Positions 10,893 through 24,049 of a stretch of DNA of 64,000 nucleotides are shown here, piece by piece. Numbering within the stretch: position 1 is the stretch's first letter; each line of letters starts with the position of its first letter. The notes under the pieces are model-generated. The model did not search any database. It worked only from the letters and a program-made list of their open reading frames with translations, and was not told the DNA's origin. Position numbers and translations under genes: made by a program. The stretch is from Enoplolaimus lenunculus (taxonomy: Eukaryota > Nematoda > Enoplea > Enoplida > Thoracostomopsidae), in contig JASANG010000336.1 of the NCBI GenBank assembly GCA_030248215.1, forward strand, positions 1 to 64,000, read 5' to 3'.

Positions 10893-13800
10893 ATGCTAAA
10901 TGGCGCTTATAGCAACATTTTCTTAGTGTATACTATGGTTATTGCTGTGCTATTTGGGTTATTTGTTATTCATGTTCTGTCAGCAGCTTTTGAACCGTCG
11001 TTTCCTGCATTGTCATCGAAAGGTTTAATCGATACACTTAGTTCTAGATGTGTATTAGGCGTTTCACAACCTGTATCGCCAGTTACAAGCCATCTTGTAG
11101 AAGAACTATTAGCTTTAAATGAAGGTAAGTTGAATAGTGTAACGTTTTTCAGTAAAGTTCAGAAAGCAGTACATATAAACAATAAACAATAGAATAGAAA
11201 CAAGAAACGGAATGCCCAGATCAAGTGGATCAATTTAAAATAATAGTTTGCTTTTGCACGAATAAAGGCAGATGTTGTAGAGGATTGGCTTTACGCATAT
11301 AAAAGCATATGTTAGAAAGTGAACTGTATAAATTGAAACAAAACTTTGCTTTGAAACTCCAGCAAGCTCAGTATTTTTATATGTTTAGAGTTGTCCAACT
11401 CGGTTGCAATTGCGTCTGTAAATATAACTGAAATTATGCATGATGTGAATGTAAAGTTTGATGTGATATCGGTCGATAATATCAAATTAATGGAACCTCA
11501 GTCGTTGGGTGTTTCTCTATTGGCGTTTCCAAAGCTTCTGCCTGACCGATCATGTCTTTTGGTGCCGAAGGACAAGAAAATTTCTGTGGACGCTTACGCA
11601 TATTCTGGGCGTCGCACTTCGCTGGAATTACTTTCGTTCGTCAATAATATATGCGTCACATATTATGGTTTCAATGGTTCGTTGAATGAGGAAGGTCTGC
11701 TTCGTGAACGAATACTCTCGAATTTATATCGAACGGAAAAAGGTTAGTTTAAACACTCTCCACTGGGATTTACTTTGTGTGTAGCTTTTTTGCAGATTTA
11801 CACTGTAGTATGTTGTTGCTATACATTAATATTTGCAGTTTGATATTGTTTGGTCCTTCACGGTTAAAAATTTTGTTTTGTTCTAGAGACAGAAAATCCC
11901 GTTTCCTCCGAAGAGTTGTATTCTGAATGCGACGATTTGAAGGAGTTTTTCAAAACAGGAGTATGTATTGGCAATGACCGTCCACCGCTAACTTATTTTC
12001 CGTACAAACGTTTGTTGCAAGTTTGGAAAGATATCACAGCTCCGGTGTGCCCGTCTACGTCTAGTCAGCAACTGTTTTATAGTGACACATCTGGTCATGA
12101 AGCTTCTATTGTCGAGCTTCCACGTTGTGCTGAAGTTAACAGTATTGATCTGAAATCATTCCAAAACAGTATGTTGTTTCGCTCAAGACCTACAATTATA
12201 CGCGGATTTGCGGCTGATTGGCGAGCAAGACGCCGTTGGTCTAACATGTTTTTAAGGTTTGTGAAGGACAAGTGGTTTTCATTTTTAGTTTTAGTTAAAC
12301 AGTACTTTAGTGTTTACGTGGAGGTTATAAACGACTGTAGCGGGCGTAAAACGCCGAGTTTGTTTATTTAAAACAGTCTGAGCAGCAAATTTAAAACGCG
12401 GATAAGCAAGCTAGCTGGGGTTATCATACAAAATAAAAAACTGTAAAAGCTTCAAATACATATACAAATCTCCAGCAACAGACCAGTTCAATTAACAGTC
12501 GCAAAGCAAGCTTATCACGGTCCTAAATATGTTTGCAGGAATATGTTAGATACCAGTCGTAGTGGGACTATATTTATTGAGCGAAGCTCGAACACACGTA
12601 AGCAATTAAGGTAATATGCAAATTAGTTGTTAACTAACTATTCATTTATCGGTTTTGGAGGTTTGTAAGCAATTTCCTTAGATTCCTCGCACCCAAAAAC
12701 CCTTCAGCCACCCTAATAATTTTTGGAATAATTTAAAAAATCATAATTTTGTCCTGTCAATTAAGCTAATATGCCAATTAACTATTAGCTAACTATTCAA
12801 TTATCGGTTCCGGAGGTTTGTAAAGAATTTATTCAGATTCCTCGCACACAAAAACCTTCAGTAAACCCTAATAATTTTTGAAATAATTTAAAAAGTCCTA
12901 GTTTTCTCTTGTCAATTAAGCTAATATGCAAATTAGCTATTAGCAACTATTCAATTGTCGGTTTTGGATGTTTGTAAACTATTTATTCAAATTCCATGCA
13001 CCTAAAAACCCTTTAGTGCTGAAATTACATTGCTTTTAACCTTAATAATTAGTGAAATATTGTAAAGAAGTCCTAATTTAGGCTTATAACCTATGCTAAT
13101 ATGCAAATTATCTATTAGCTAACTGCTCGACCATCGTTTTTGGAGGTTTGTAAACAGTCTACGCATATTCCTCGCACCCAAGAACCCTTTAATGCTAAAA
13201 TTAGCTTGCTTCTAACTGTAATAATTAGTAAATATTGTGGAAAGTCCTAATTTAGGCTTAATTAATTATGCAAATTAGCCTGTAGCTAATAAACGGCTGA
13301 CAATTTTAAAACCCCAATGCGAGGTTAACACCCCAGGATAATTGGCTTTCAAACAAAAAAAGTTTATCAAAATCGGTTCAGCCGTTCCTGAGATTCGTTT
13401 CGGACGGACAGACGGACATCCACTTTTCGACCCCAAAGCACAAAACATAAACGCTTCGCGAATCTACGAGCTTCGCTCAGAGTTTCGCTTCACTCAATTA
13501 AATATCGTGTTCACATACGTAGATTTTAAGAACAATAGTTGGAAAATGATTGCAGTGATTTGCATTTTAAATATTTTATATTTTAAGTGAACGCTGTTTG
13601 TAGTGCTCTCTGTTCATCGCCATCTTTAACCTCTCTCAGATCACCAACATTTTGAGTTGCAACCATTTATATTCAATTTGTGCTCGACGTTGACTTTTCC
13701 ATTTGAGTAGACCCTTTACACGCTTCCTGAGACGAACTTCGTTGATTGTAAGAACCGTGACATTTGCTTCTATTAGATGAATACTCGTATCCGAGCCGGC

Positions 13801-16800
13801 TTCGTTAAATAATTTACGGAATTCTCTATGTTACTAGCAGAACATTGTCCTTCGTTAGCGTAGGAAGTATTTTTCCTTAAATCCAGCGTACAGTGTTGTT
13901 GTATTTGTTCGTCTTTTGGTATGCAATAATGCAGTAGTGGCAGCCCAAACATTAAATGACGCGCAATACTCAGAACAGTTTGCTTCTTTTTGTTTGGTGG
14001 GGTTTTGTTGAGACTTATCTTATCGGAAACATTGGGGCGCTTCGACTTCTTGTTTTTCTACGTTGTGCACAGATCTGTTTATTTATAGAACCATCGGAAT
14101 TCGATCGTTTGCCGTTGCTTTGTTTCACTGGTGTTTTGCGAAATATGTCGCATCTGGTTTTGCGTTTGTGGTTCTAGTCTCTCGCCTACAAGGTTTGATA
14201 TTAAGTGTAAAATTGGCAATAACCTTGAAGGTCTAACATTTTGCGCACTGCCGGTACTTGTAGTTACTATGTGTATTACGATTTTATACGGTGGCTATCT
14301 TGGTAGAATCGCTTGCATCTAATTTTTCAATCCGTTCCAGGCGTTTTACGTACTACTTCTGGGATTTTGTAGTTTACGGTTGCGCTATCGCTTTGATTTC
14401 AACGCGCTTGCTGGCTATCTTGGTCTCAGATAGGGTCTTTGAACCCATAACTTTTACCTCATCCAGACTACTGATTGCAATCATTGAGCGTACTTGCTCA
14501 CTGTTTAATGTGGCCCCTGAGTCTTACTGGTGCAGCACCCAGACAAAAATTGCTTACGATCATCGGTTAGTATATAGTACTGTGCTGAGCGCAGCAAGTT
14601 GTGGGCTTAGGATTTATTGGTATCTGACCAACAACTGTATGGAGTTTTGAAACCATTTATTGTTGTTGCTTATGTGTAACTGAATTTAACGCAAATGTAT
14701 TGTAAATCAACTGCGATTTATATCAAGTTGATATGTACAGTTTACTATAATAATATATACGATATAAAGCAACTGCGGCAAAGCGCAGATTCTTCAACGT
14801 CAAACTTTGGCCAAAACCTGACTTTTTATTATAGTGCAGGTTTTAAGAACAATAGTAGGAAACTATGTGAAGTGATTAAGATTCTAAGTATTTTATATTT
14901 TAAGTGAACACTGTTTGTTTTTATTCAGCATTTGAATAAAACTTCTTCTTTACACCACAGTGGGTCCAACCAAGAGTCGATTATGAGTCTTTCCAATCAA
15001 GGATCGATGATGATTCTTAGGAAAAAATGATGCAAAATGTACAAGTATGCGTTGTGTCTATTTTCGACACCCCATTATCCACTTCCGCTTTTTGTCAAAC
15101 TAAAAACTAAAGTATAACGGAATCTCAACAGGAATAGCCGATTTATGCAGGAATTCAAGACAGAATCAATAGTTAAACTTTTGACACAGTGGAAAATTTA
15201 TTTTATACTAACCAGAACAAATATATACCCTGTAGAACTGAAATTATAATTGAAATACAAATTTCATATGCAATTAAACCGTAATTTTTGCATTTGTTAT
15301 AAAACTTAGTTCGGTTTAGGAGTCAGTTTGGTTCATTCAAATCTCATATCAAACTTGGGTCACGTGGAGAATTTGAAGGTGTTGAGCCTGTTAGCAAATG
15401 GGTTAATAGCTGGCAACTACGACAACTCGTGCCCTCTGAAGTGCTTTCCAAACTCAAATTCCCAGATTTGGTAATGGTGCGACCTGCCGGCGTTGAAATG
15501 AGGTTCGCAGAATTCCTTGACTGGATTGAATACTCAAACCAATCGACGGCTAATGTCACACCGTATTTAGAATATACATCTATGCGAGATCAGTTTAAAG
15601 GTAAGCAAGATTTTTCAAAGCTGAAGAGTTTTGAGAATGTTATGCCGAAATGTAGAGTTTTGCTTGGTCATGGTTTACCATAGTGTCATGAAATGTAACT
15701 AAACAGCAAAAAGTGGATTTTATACGTAATCACGGTTTTTGTTTAATTTGTTTTCTGAACCTTTGATTTTTTTCGTACGTAGCGGTTACGGCATGCGTAG
15801 CTAAGCTAATATTTTTCGACATTGTTTAAATTGTTACAAGTGAATGCTACTTTTATTTTTTTACTATTCGGTTATGCAAGAATACATTTGCTTGCCGGCA
15901 TACTCGTGCGTTGTGATGGTAAGACAGTTTTCAACTGTGGCTAAGCATATTTTTTAAAAGTAAAGGTTATTTTGCTTTAACTTGTTTATCTTTACTGCCC
16001 GATTAGTTGTTTTCTTTCAGAGCTTGTGAGTGATCTTGGCGACCTTAAATTCGCTAGTGATTTGCTCAAGATGCACTCACTCAATATTTGGCTGAGTGAT
16101 GGAAATACGTTAGGAAAGCTGCATTTTGATGAATTTGAAAATTTGTTGGTACAGGTATGTGATCGCAATATATTTGCTTTATATCATTCTGTTTGTAGTG
16201 TTTTTCCAAATTGGTGAATATTGTTATTGTTGTAACACTGTTTGTCTTCTTAAATGTAGCAATGTTGGAAATGCGGAAAAAAATTAGGATTCATGCAGAT
16301 GGGCAGATATAGTTTTTTTATATTTTTTTCAAAAGCTGCAGTAACAGATTGATTTAGTGCGTACGGTTGTGGGTCTTTCTTTGATATATTGTGTTTATTG
16401 CTGTTTAAACAACGTACATGTATCCTTTGAATCAGTGGCATAGCTTAATCTGAGCCACCAATTTTCGCCGAATCCGAGTTTTTGTTATTGCTATGCTTTT
16501 TAGAACATTTACGAAATCACAATCAGTAGCTAAAAATTTGGAATTTTTTCGCAAGTGTTTTGTATTTAGCACATTTTACTTGAATTTGTTATGTATTTCA
16601 AAGCTTAGAGGTGACGCTAACCCATGAGTTTTTTCTTTTCGGATTTATGATACAATTTTAAACCTGGCGAGTTTTAAGTGGGGGAGATTTTTCCCAGTTG
16701 TGGGAAGGCCCCACAAGCGAAACGCCAGTTTTATTCACAAAAGGCCATGTATATATGAGTTTTGTCATTTTTGTGTATTTTGTAATAATGTTTGTTAAAG

Positions 16801-18673
16801 GTTAATTTAAACTTACTTGCGTATCAGCTGTGAGTTACAAATAACAAAATCCCAAATATTACATATATATGTAGTTAACCGAGGTCAATTTGTTAATTTT
16901 TAATGTACTAAACACTGTCTTCAGCATTTTAACGAGTTGTGAACGCATTTCAGAGTTAAGCAGCGTTTTAGACTAACGTGGCTAAAATTTTTTATTAATA
17001 CGTGTGTCATGTGTGAGTTGTCTAAACATGTAGTAGAAACGGGTAAGCCCTAAACGTTCTTGTAATTAAGGACAAGAAGCTCGAAAAGCTAAGTTCGAAA
17101 CTTTTTTGTATGTACGAGTAAACGTATTGTATATTGAAAAATTAACAGTGCTGTGCAAGGTGCAACCAACCAAATATTCGGCCTCTGTAAAAAATCGACA
17201 TCCGCCTTCGGTATTCAACATTGCCATATTCAGGGTGCAACCGGAATTCCGGTTCCGGTTCCGGCATTTTTTCACCTTCCGGTTCCGGTTCCGGTAAATT
17301 TTTACCGGATTTAAAAATTCCGGTATTATAATTTGGCCGTTTTCTTAACTTTGCTAATTTTTAAGAATCTCTTTTGAAAGCCACTTGTACTCCGAATATA
17401 AGCCATTGATGGTGGATTTCACTTCAGTCGATGATGAAAATCTAAAATACAACAAATAAAATAAATACCTATGTTCGACTAAGGTTATTTCACAAATAAT
17501 AGAGCAAAAAATGAGATTAAAATGAAATTTTTGGTGAAATGCATTTTTCATTTTCCGGTTCCGGTTCCGGTAAAATTTTCAAATTCCGGTTCCGGTTCCG
17601 GTAAATTGTAATTCCGGTTGCACCCTGGCCATATTATATTATTTATCGCTGAAAAGTATAACAAAATTCTATATTCTGTAATATTATCTTTTGTCAAAAT
17701 AGTCACTTCAATATCCGGCTACGGTTTTTTTGTATTCCGTTGCACCCTGCCTGTGCGGTGTATTAGAAATTTCATCTTGCTTGCTGTACAATAATGTTTT
17801 ACGTATGTTTCAAGCTGAGTGGCCGTAAACAGTTAACAGTATATGCGCCATATCAGAACGAAATGCTCTATGAGGGTCACATAATTGAAGCTGAATTACG
17901 GTAAGTTGTGATTTTGTCGTCAACACGAACACTGTCTCGCCTCTAAAGCACTACTTCTGCTTTTATTATTTTAATTTAAGTTAAACAGTCACTAGCAATG
18001 CGTTCTAAGATGCAAACGGCAGTATAGATCAGAGGTGTAATTTTTACAATTTTTACCAGCGGGTATACCCGCGCATTCCTTTACCCACTACCCGCCTTTA
18101 CCAGCGCTATTTTCTTCTGCGTTCAATATAATTGTGTAATTTTACAGTGCATTAAGGTTTGTCGCTCGATTAAACGTTGCAAGAACTTTGAACCGTTTTT
18201 TATAAAAATTTTAGGCGGGTAAAGATTGAAAAAATTTTATCCGCACTTTAAAATTCTTTACCCGCGGGTATGCCCGCATCAAAAGGGTGCCCGCGGGTAG
18301 CGTGCAGCTCTGGTAAAAATACATTTCTAGAAAGAAAATAGTAAAACGGCAGCGAAAATGCATAAGATAACAAGTCATTTGAGTGCTACTGGTAGAGGTG
18401 TTGGCGTACACAAGTGGTCGTCTGGCCCGGACCTTCTCCCCGAAATTTTTTGGGAGAAAATGGTAATTTTCTTCGATTAAATCTGGCAAGTTCAACTTGG
18501 AAATTGCAGAGAAACAACGAAATTTTCTAGCTCAAAATTCGTATGCGGGATTTCGTAACAAACGCCTATTACTGCTAAGACTTAAAATGTGTATTCTCAA
18601 TTTATCACGAAACAGTAAATATCGCATATATGTATATATATATGTATGTATATATACACATATAAATATCGCA

Positions 18674-18723
<50 letters not shown>

Positions 18724-21700
18724 CTCTCTCGCTTTTTTTTATTTAAATAGATAGGGTTTTTCCCCGCGGTTTTTTTAAAAAAATACCTTTTTTTTTTTTG
18801 GAAGTTTTTTGAAATTTTTAACCCATATTTTTTAAATGCCTAAATCTAGGTTGATATAAAATTTCAGAGGTTGACTAATCCTGTTTGCAAATTAAGGTGT
18901 TTGCCATTTTGTGTTATTTTTTCGGTTGTTTATTTCAGTTTTAATTGTATTTCGGGTGACCTAAAGTACATTTGTGGTCTGTGTTGTTTATAATATCTCA
19001 GGTTGCAACACAGAGCATATCGTGATTTCGCTGTGTCCAGCATTGTGGGTTATTAATTTTCGTTAGTTGGTTTCTATTTAATTACAGCAGGGTATGCAGC
19101 TTTTGTCAAAATTTGTTTGCGTAGTTTGAAACAGTATCTATTGATGGTTTTTATGGATGTATCATAATATGTAATCTTTTGCTTTAATTTTAAGGCTGTA
19201 GTTTATTAACACCAAGGAATATTTCAATGCTCCAGTTTTACTCTGCTGCATGCTTACGGTAATTTGAGTTCAGTTCTCAGTTAATCCTTCACGTGGTGTA
19301 AAATTGGAAAAGCCCCTTGTCGCAACAATGCCGAGCATATAAATATTGTTAAGAAACAGTAAAATGATTATAACAGAATTGAAAACCGATTTATGAACTA
19401 TTTTTGAAAAATGTGAAAATGATTTTAATTTCTTAGTAAAAAGTTGATGATGATGTTGTATGTTCACTTACCTTTATTTTTAGGTATTTGTTTAGAAAGT
19501 AGAGTCTAGATACCACCAGTCTTTAATATCAGTTGGTAATATTAATTTTGATTGCTCAGAATAGGATCTAACAGAATTAATTATATACCTAATAGCCAGG
19601 GTGCAAAGCGGAACTGGATTATATCGGAATCGAATCAGCAAATTTATACCGGAATCGTAATCGAAATCGGAACTCGTTTGGAATCGGAATTTCTGTTGCA
19701 CCATGCTATTAATAGCGTTTGTTGTTTGTTGCGTTTCGTTTCGTAATGCCATGAAACATCGATTTATGGTTTAATTAAATATTTTCACAGTCCTGTGATA
19801 TCACAGTGTTAGTACAGGCATGGTTTTACGGAAAATACTATATCATGGACGTGGCTTTTCGCGAAGGATGTGACAGTAGTGAAATATAACATGAACATTA
19901 AAATGGATAACTATAATTTTACTAAAAAGTATTAGTCTTAACCAGTACTAGGTAATAGTGATTCGTATCTTCGTTAATGCAAACAGTGTATCAGGGTTAT
20001 TGTTTTGTCACCCATTGCGTAGTACTATAATCTGGTGTGTAAGTTTTGCGTGTCTGTCTAGGTAGGAATCACCACTTCAGACCTTTTAACTAAGCAGCTG
20101 GAAAAACGGACCTCAAGAGCGGGGATCGAGCTCACAGCCTACGAATCTTAAAGCGAACACTCTACCACTACGCAACGAAGCCCGCCTGTCCAACTGCTTC
20201 TATCGTCGACTTTACGTCGACCGTATGCTGCCGGCTACCACACATACAGTACCTGCACATATTGCTTATGCACGTAACGGACAAGCATGTCTCACTTGTT
20301 TACATGCCCCAGTTTTCTTTTCACTCACCTGCATGTTTATAACTATACTGGTTATTTTTAGATACGTTAATGGTAAATTAGTACGAGGATCGCTTATGGA
20401 AAGTACATCAATGACAATGTCTCCGGTTGATATAACACTGCCTGATTTCAAAGTAATGCATTCTTTGTTTTAATTTACGTACAGGGCGAGGGATTCATTT
20501 GGGTAAAGGGCATATACGGTAAATATGAGATTTGCAAGAGTGGCGCTGTCTCAGACAACTATAGCTTCCTATATTTTCTAACTGTAGATTACTGCAATGA
20601 CAGTTTTGGTTGTTTAGAAATAAAGGGTGCGGTTTAAATATTGTTTTAATAAGTAACGCTGTCTTTAAATTTTGTTGTCTAATTAGATATATAAAAATAA
20701 AATCGCGTTTACAGGTCTTTAATTTTGACAACAACGTAGTGTTGAAATGTGTTTCAGAAATTCCCAGCATTCCGATCAACGGTGCCGTTGAATTGTACGA
20801 TTAATTCTGGTGATATTTTGTATTTACCGGCGTTTTGGTGGCACGAAGTACAATCGTTTCCTGATGTGATTGAAAAGCGAAATCTCGCTGTTAATTTTTG
20901 GTATTAAAGTATTGCATGATTAAATGTTTTTAATTTGATTAAAGGTATATAATATGTGTAATTCAAAATTTCAATTAATTTTTTGAAAATCTGCTGGTTG
21001 GGAATAATTGTTCAGTATGTACTATAGTGACCCGAATAAGAGGGGGACTCATTGATTTGGTCTGTCCAGAGGGTATCCCTCTGTTAATATTCGGTTACGG
21101 ACTGTTATTTGTTTTTAACCCGCCCTCCGCCACTCTTCGTTACTGATATATATCCGGTATAGCAACTATCCGTTGAATTAAACGTTTGTCTTGTATCAAA
21201 AGCTTGAGCGATAATGCAAGGTTATAGTTAGGAATGTACTTTCAAAACTAAAGTATTCTTTAAGGTCTCAAACTTAATTTTATTTGGTCCTAGAGTCATT
21301 TATGCACTACAATTAGGCATAATTGACATTTACGGACTCTAATTAGGGTTTGAAGACTATCCGCATACGGACTCGTATTGGTTGGGACTCAAAATGGGGA
21401 CCCCTGTTATTACCGTACTCCCTCTTATTCGGGTCACTACAGTATATATGTCTATAAGCATATATTCAATTTCAATTTACCTGTGCACTGTTTGTGTTTA
21501 TGTATATATAAATGAAACCTAGTCCTGTCCTACATCATCTAAATTGTGTGTTTGTGCTTGAAGATTTTTGCTACAAATAACAAATTATGTTGAAATTATT
21601 TAGATAAGCAATAAATTGAGTATCAAAACAAAATTCCGATTCCTACAAAAAATTTTAATTCCGACTCAATTTTCGATTCCGATTAAATTTCATCGTTATT

Positions 21701-22363
21701 AAACAGACGAACGTTTACATTACAACTCACGTTTAACTTACTGTAGTGATCCGAATAAGAGGGGTCCCCATTTTGGGTCCCAATCAATATAAGTCCGTAT
21801 TCCTAATAAGATTCCGTAAGCGGATAGATTCCATAAACCCTATTTGGAGTCCATAAAGGTCAATTATTCCTAATTGTATCTCATGAACGGCTCCACGACC
21901 AAATAATTTGACTTCGAAACTTTAAAGCGTACTTAAGTTTTGAAAGTACATTCATAAGTATAACTTTGCATTATCGCTCAGGTTATTGACGCAAGACAGA
22001 CGTTTAATTCAGTGGATAGTTGCAGTGAGGGATATATCAGTAACGAATGGTGACGGAGCTTGGGTTAAAAATAAATATCAGTCAGTAACCGAATAAGAGG
22101 GGGTATCCTCTGGAGAGGCCAAATAAATATCAGTCCCCCCTCGTATTCGAGTCACTACAGTAACGTGCATACTTCTTTTGTTTTTAAAAATTGTCTATTA
22201 TGCAGGTAGCTGGAATGATGTCAAAAACACGTATGTGGGGCGTTCCAGCTTTAATAATGATGTATATTTTAGGTTTAAACCATTCCTGACAAAAGAATTC
22301 CCTTGTGCCGAATGTCCGTTGGATATCAATCCAATATATCGACATTTGTTGAAAGCAGCGTGA
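10893..22363 (+). CDS. Membrane-anchored thioredoxin-like/JmjC (cupin-8) Fe(II)/2OG oxygenase
   Basis: Nine exons with matching phases: 10893-11124, 11389-11742, 11887-12256, 15320-15600, 16021-16154, 17815-17900, 20362-20452, 20758-20900, 22273-22363. They sum to 1,782 nt, or 593 residues. Residues about 9-33 form a hydrophobic N-terminal anchor. Residues about 78-190 look like a thioredoxin fold without CxxC, including FPKLLPDRSCLLVPKDKK and YSGRRTSLELLSFVNN. The JmjC part starts near residue 270 (RPTIIRGFAADW). Its iron ligands are HxD at H447/D449 (KLHFDEFENLLVQ) and H545 (LPAFWWHEV), and K462 (SGRKQL) could bind 2-oxoglutarate. The end reads FKPFLTKEFPCAECPLD. JmjC proteins of this type hydroxylate protein side chains or act on RNA; the substrate is unknown. 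A luminal ER location is inferred from the anchor and thioredoxin segment. Acceptors match well, though the one at 17814 is weak. Confidence 0.85.
12553..13495. mobile_element. 930-bp element with internal about 150-bp repeats, copy 1
   Basis: Begins ACCAGTCGTAGTGGGACTA, then TTGAGCGAAGCTCG, and ends near CGAGCTTCGCTCA, so the ends carry a short inverted repeat. Inside are about four diverged tandem units, each with GCTAATATGCAAATTA, TATTAGCTAACTATTCAATT and CTCGCACCCAAAAACCCTT. A conserved tail follows, reading GTTCAGCCGTTCCTGAGATT and GGACGGACAGACGGACA. Near-identical and shorter copies occur at 40523-41456 and 33372-34015. It lies in the intron between JmjC exons 3 and 4. Confidence 0.75.
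13512..14915 (-). pseudogene. decayed coding-like segment bounded by about 80-bp direct repeats
   Basis: Blocks at about 13512-13600 and 14832-14915 are direct repeats (both contain TATTTTATATTTTAAGTGAA). The minus strand between them contains several short peptide-like stretches with basic or coiled-coil character, for example KRVKGLLKWKSQRRAQIEYK. These are interrupted, and no family is recognised. It lies in a JmjC intron. A broken mobile-element or retrocopy relic is the simplest reading. Confidence 0.35.
17231..17627. mobile_element. CAGGGTGCAA-family hAT-like MITE with CCGGTT arrays
   Basis: Terminal repeats CAGGGTGCAACCGGAATTCC and the complement ending TTGCACCCTG are flanked by a perfect 8-bp duplication GCCATATT (17223-17230 and 17628-17635). 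The subterminal regions are runs of TTCCGG. The CAGGG termini and 8-bp duplication are hAT superfamily hallmarks. It lies in a JmjC intron. Confidence 0.85.
18030..18312. mobile_element. hAT-like MITE with GCGGGTA-rich ends
   Basis: Starts CAGAGGTGTAATTTTTACA and ends CGTGCAGCTCTG. The flanking octamers GTATAGAT and GTAAAAAT agree at 6 of 8 positions. Several CCCGC/GCGGG copies lie inside. It is located in the JmjC intron 17901-20361. Confidence 0.55.
18619..18722. repeat. (TA)n/(TATG)n microsatellite
   Basis: A run of alternating TATATG and TATATA units in a JmjC intron. Open frames through it are artefacts. Confidence 0.9.
19597..19705. mobile_element. very short CAGGGTGCAA-family MITE
   Basis: A 109-bp copy beginning CAGGGTGCAAAGCGGAACTG and ending TTGCACCATG, filled with GGAATCGGAA-type repeats. 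Flanks CTAATAGC and CTATTAAT only loosely match. It lies in a JmjC intron. Confidence 0.6.
20060..20190 (-). mobile_element. tRNA-derived SINE-like element
   Basis: On the minus strand an A-box-like TGCGTAGTGGTAG (complement of 20162-20174) is followed about 40 nt later by a B-box-like AGCTCGATCCCC (complement of 20121-20132). That is RNA polymerase III promoter spacing. The flanking sequences (CAGACCTTTTAACT and CGTCGACCGTATGCTGC) are shared with the 8.1-8.8-kb inverted-repeat element, so the head and tail modules have been mixed. It lies in the intron before the JmjC exon at 20362. Confidence 0.5.
21022..21442. mobile_element. TA-family MITE, copy 2
   Basis: Ends match CTATAGTGACCCGAATAAGA and its complement, with TA at 21020-21021 and 21443-21444. 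It is inserted in the last JmjC intron (20901-22272) and points opposite to copy 1. Confidence 0.8.
21741..22160. mobile_element. TA-family MITE, copy 3
   Basis: Ends CTGTAGTGATCCGAATAAGA and complement, flanked by TA at 21739-21740 and 22161-22162. It is a second copy in the same JmjC intron, 300 bp from copy 2 and in the other orientation. Confidence 0.8.
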
Positions 22364-23189
22364 TTATAGAGATAATTGTTTTGTTTAAATTTTTAAATTT
22401 AACGTATACATGTTAACCAGGGTATAATCGAATATCCGTTTCCGGTAAAAATCGGTGTCCTCCGTTATAGAGATAACGGATATTCTGTCATTTTTACGGT
22501 GAAAACTAGTTATAAATCACGCATATATCTGGCAATTTTTCACTACGAATATGGTGCAATTGATCGAAATGAAACAACCATTACGAAATTCATTCAAAAT
22601 CTTAAAAAATTTTGATGCTTCCGCTATTTTTTAAATATTTGGAAAGGTCGGTGAAATTTGTATGCCGCAATCGTTTCAGTTATTTTTACAATCCGTTTAC
22701 ACCAGGGTGCAACCGGGGTCGAAAAATACCTTAGCCGGAGGTGGCGCAGAGTTGAGGCGAAATTAGGTAAATCAAAATGATGTTTAATTTGTTAATTTCA
22801 GCAAATATCTGTCATGTGTTGTTACAACGGTTGGTTTCACGCTTATTTTTTGTGAAACCTCGGTAATTTGTTCCTCAAAATTATTGTGCCAAACGTTAAA
22901 CGAACTGCGACAGATAAATTTTATAAAACCGCCAAAAATTCTAGCGGAACCGGAGGTCGTTTTTCCGCCGGGGCCGGAGGCAGACCTCCGGGTGAACTCT
23001 GGTTTACATCCTGATGTTAACCTGATTTTTCATCCAGTGGATGTATGTTTTATTCGTAACTTGATTTCTTTGTTACCATTTGCTGTCATTGATATGCTTT
23101 AGATCACAGTGTGCAATAAGAATTTGAGACATATGTTTGGATTTCTGTTCGGTAGCGGCTTCTAAATTTGTTGAACAACTATATGAGCA

Positions 23190-23546
23190 ATGATCCGCTC
23201 AGAGACCCCGTGTTATTTGATCACGGACTGTTATTTATTTTTAACCCGCCCTCCGCCACTCTTCGTTACTGGTATGTATTCGGATTGCAATTATATATCC
23301 GTTGAACTAATCGTTTTCTGTCTTGCATCGAAAGGTTGGTTATACTTTGCAATGGTATTTTCAAACTTTTACGCTTTAAAGTTTCGAACTCAACTTTATT
23401 CTCCATGGAGTACATTTATGTGCTACAAGGGACAATCGACTCTTAGGGTTTACGGACTCTATCCGCTTACGGACTCTTATTAGGGATAGGGACTCCTATT
23501 GATTTCGACTCAAAATGGGGACCTCCTCTTATTCGGGTCACTACAG
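23190..23546. mobile_element. TA-family MITE, truncated copy 4
   Basis: Shares the interior (CACGGACTGTTATTTATTTT, CCCGCCCTCCGCCACTCTTC) and the right terminus TTCGGGTCACTACAG of copy 2, in the same orientation. The left terminus is missing or replaced. Confidence 0.7.
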
Positions 23547-24049
23547 TATCTTCATTTATGTTTAACCTTGATATAAAGGTTTACTTTTCAAAATCCTCAT
23601 TGATCGGTGAGAAAATCTGATATCATATAAAGTAATCCGATTTCATTATTACTAAACATGAGCACCGGATATGTATCCCGAACAAAACGTGAGTTAAAAT
23701 ATTGAACTACTTTCCTATACATAATTTCATGATGATGTTAGATAAAACATGCCAAAATTAAAAAAACGTCGGTTTAACTTGATATGTATCGGAATAATGA
23801 CTTCGTATTTTGAAATTATCTCAAAACTAACCCAGTTAAAACTTTGCATCGAATATACACCGTCAAATACTAAATTTATTACTTACCTTTGAGAGAAACA
23901 AAACGTACTTATGTATTCATAATGCCAAGTCGCGTCGCGAGATTCCTTACTGGGCGTCATTTAAAATTCTGACCGCTCTTGATTTAAGACGCCAAATCTA
24001 ACTGAGTAAATTAGTAGAAGACTAGATTGCAAATCTGGCAATCTGTGAA

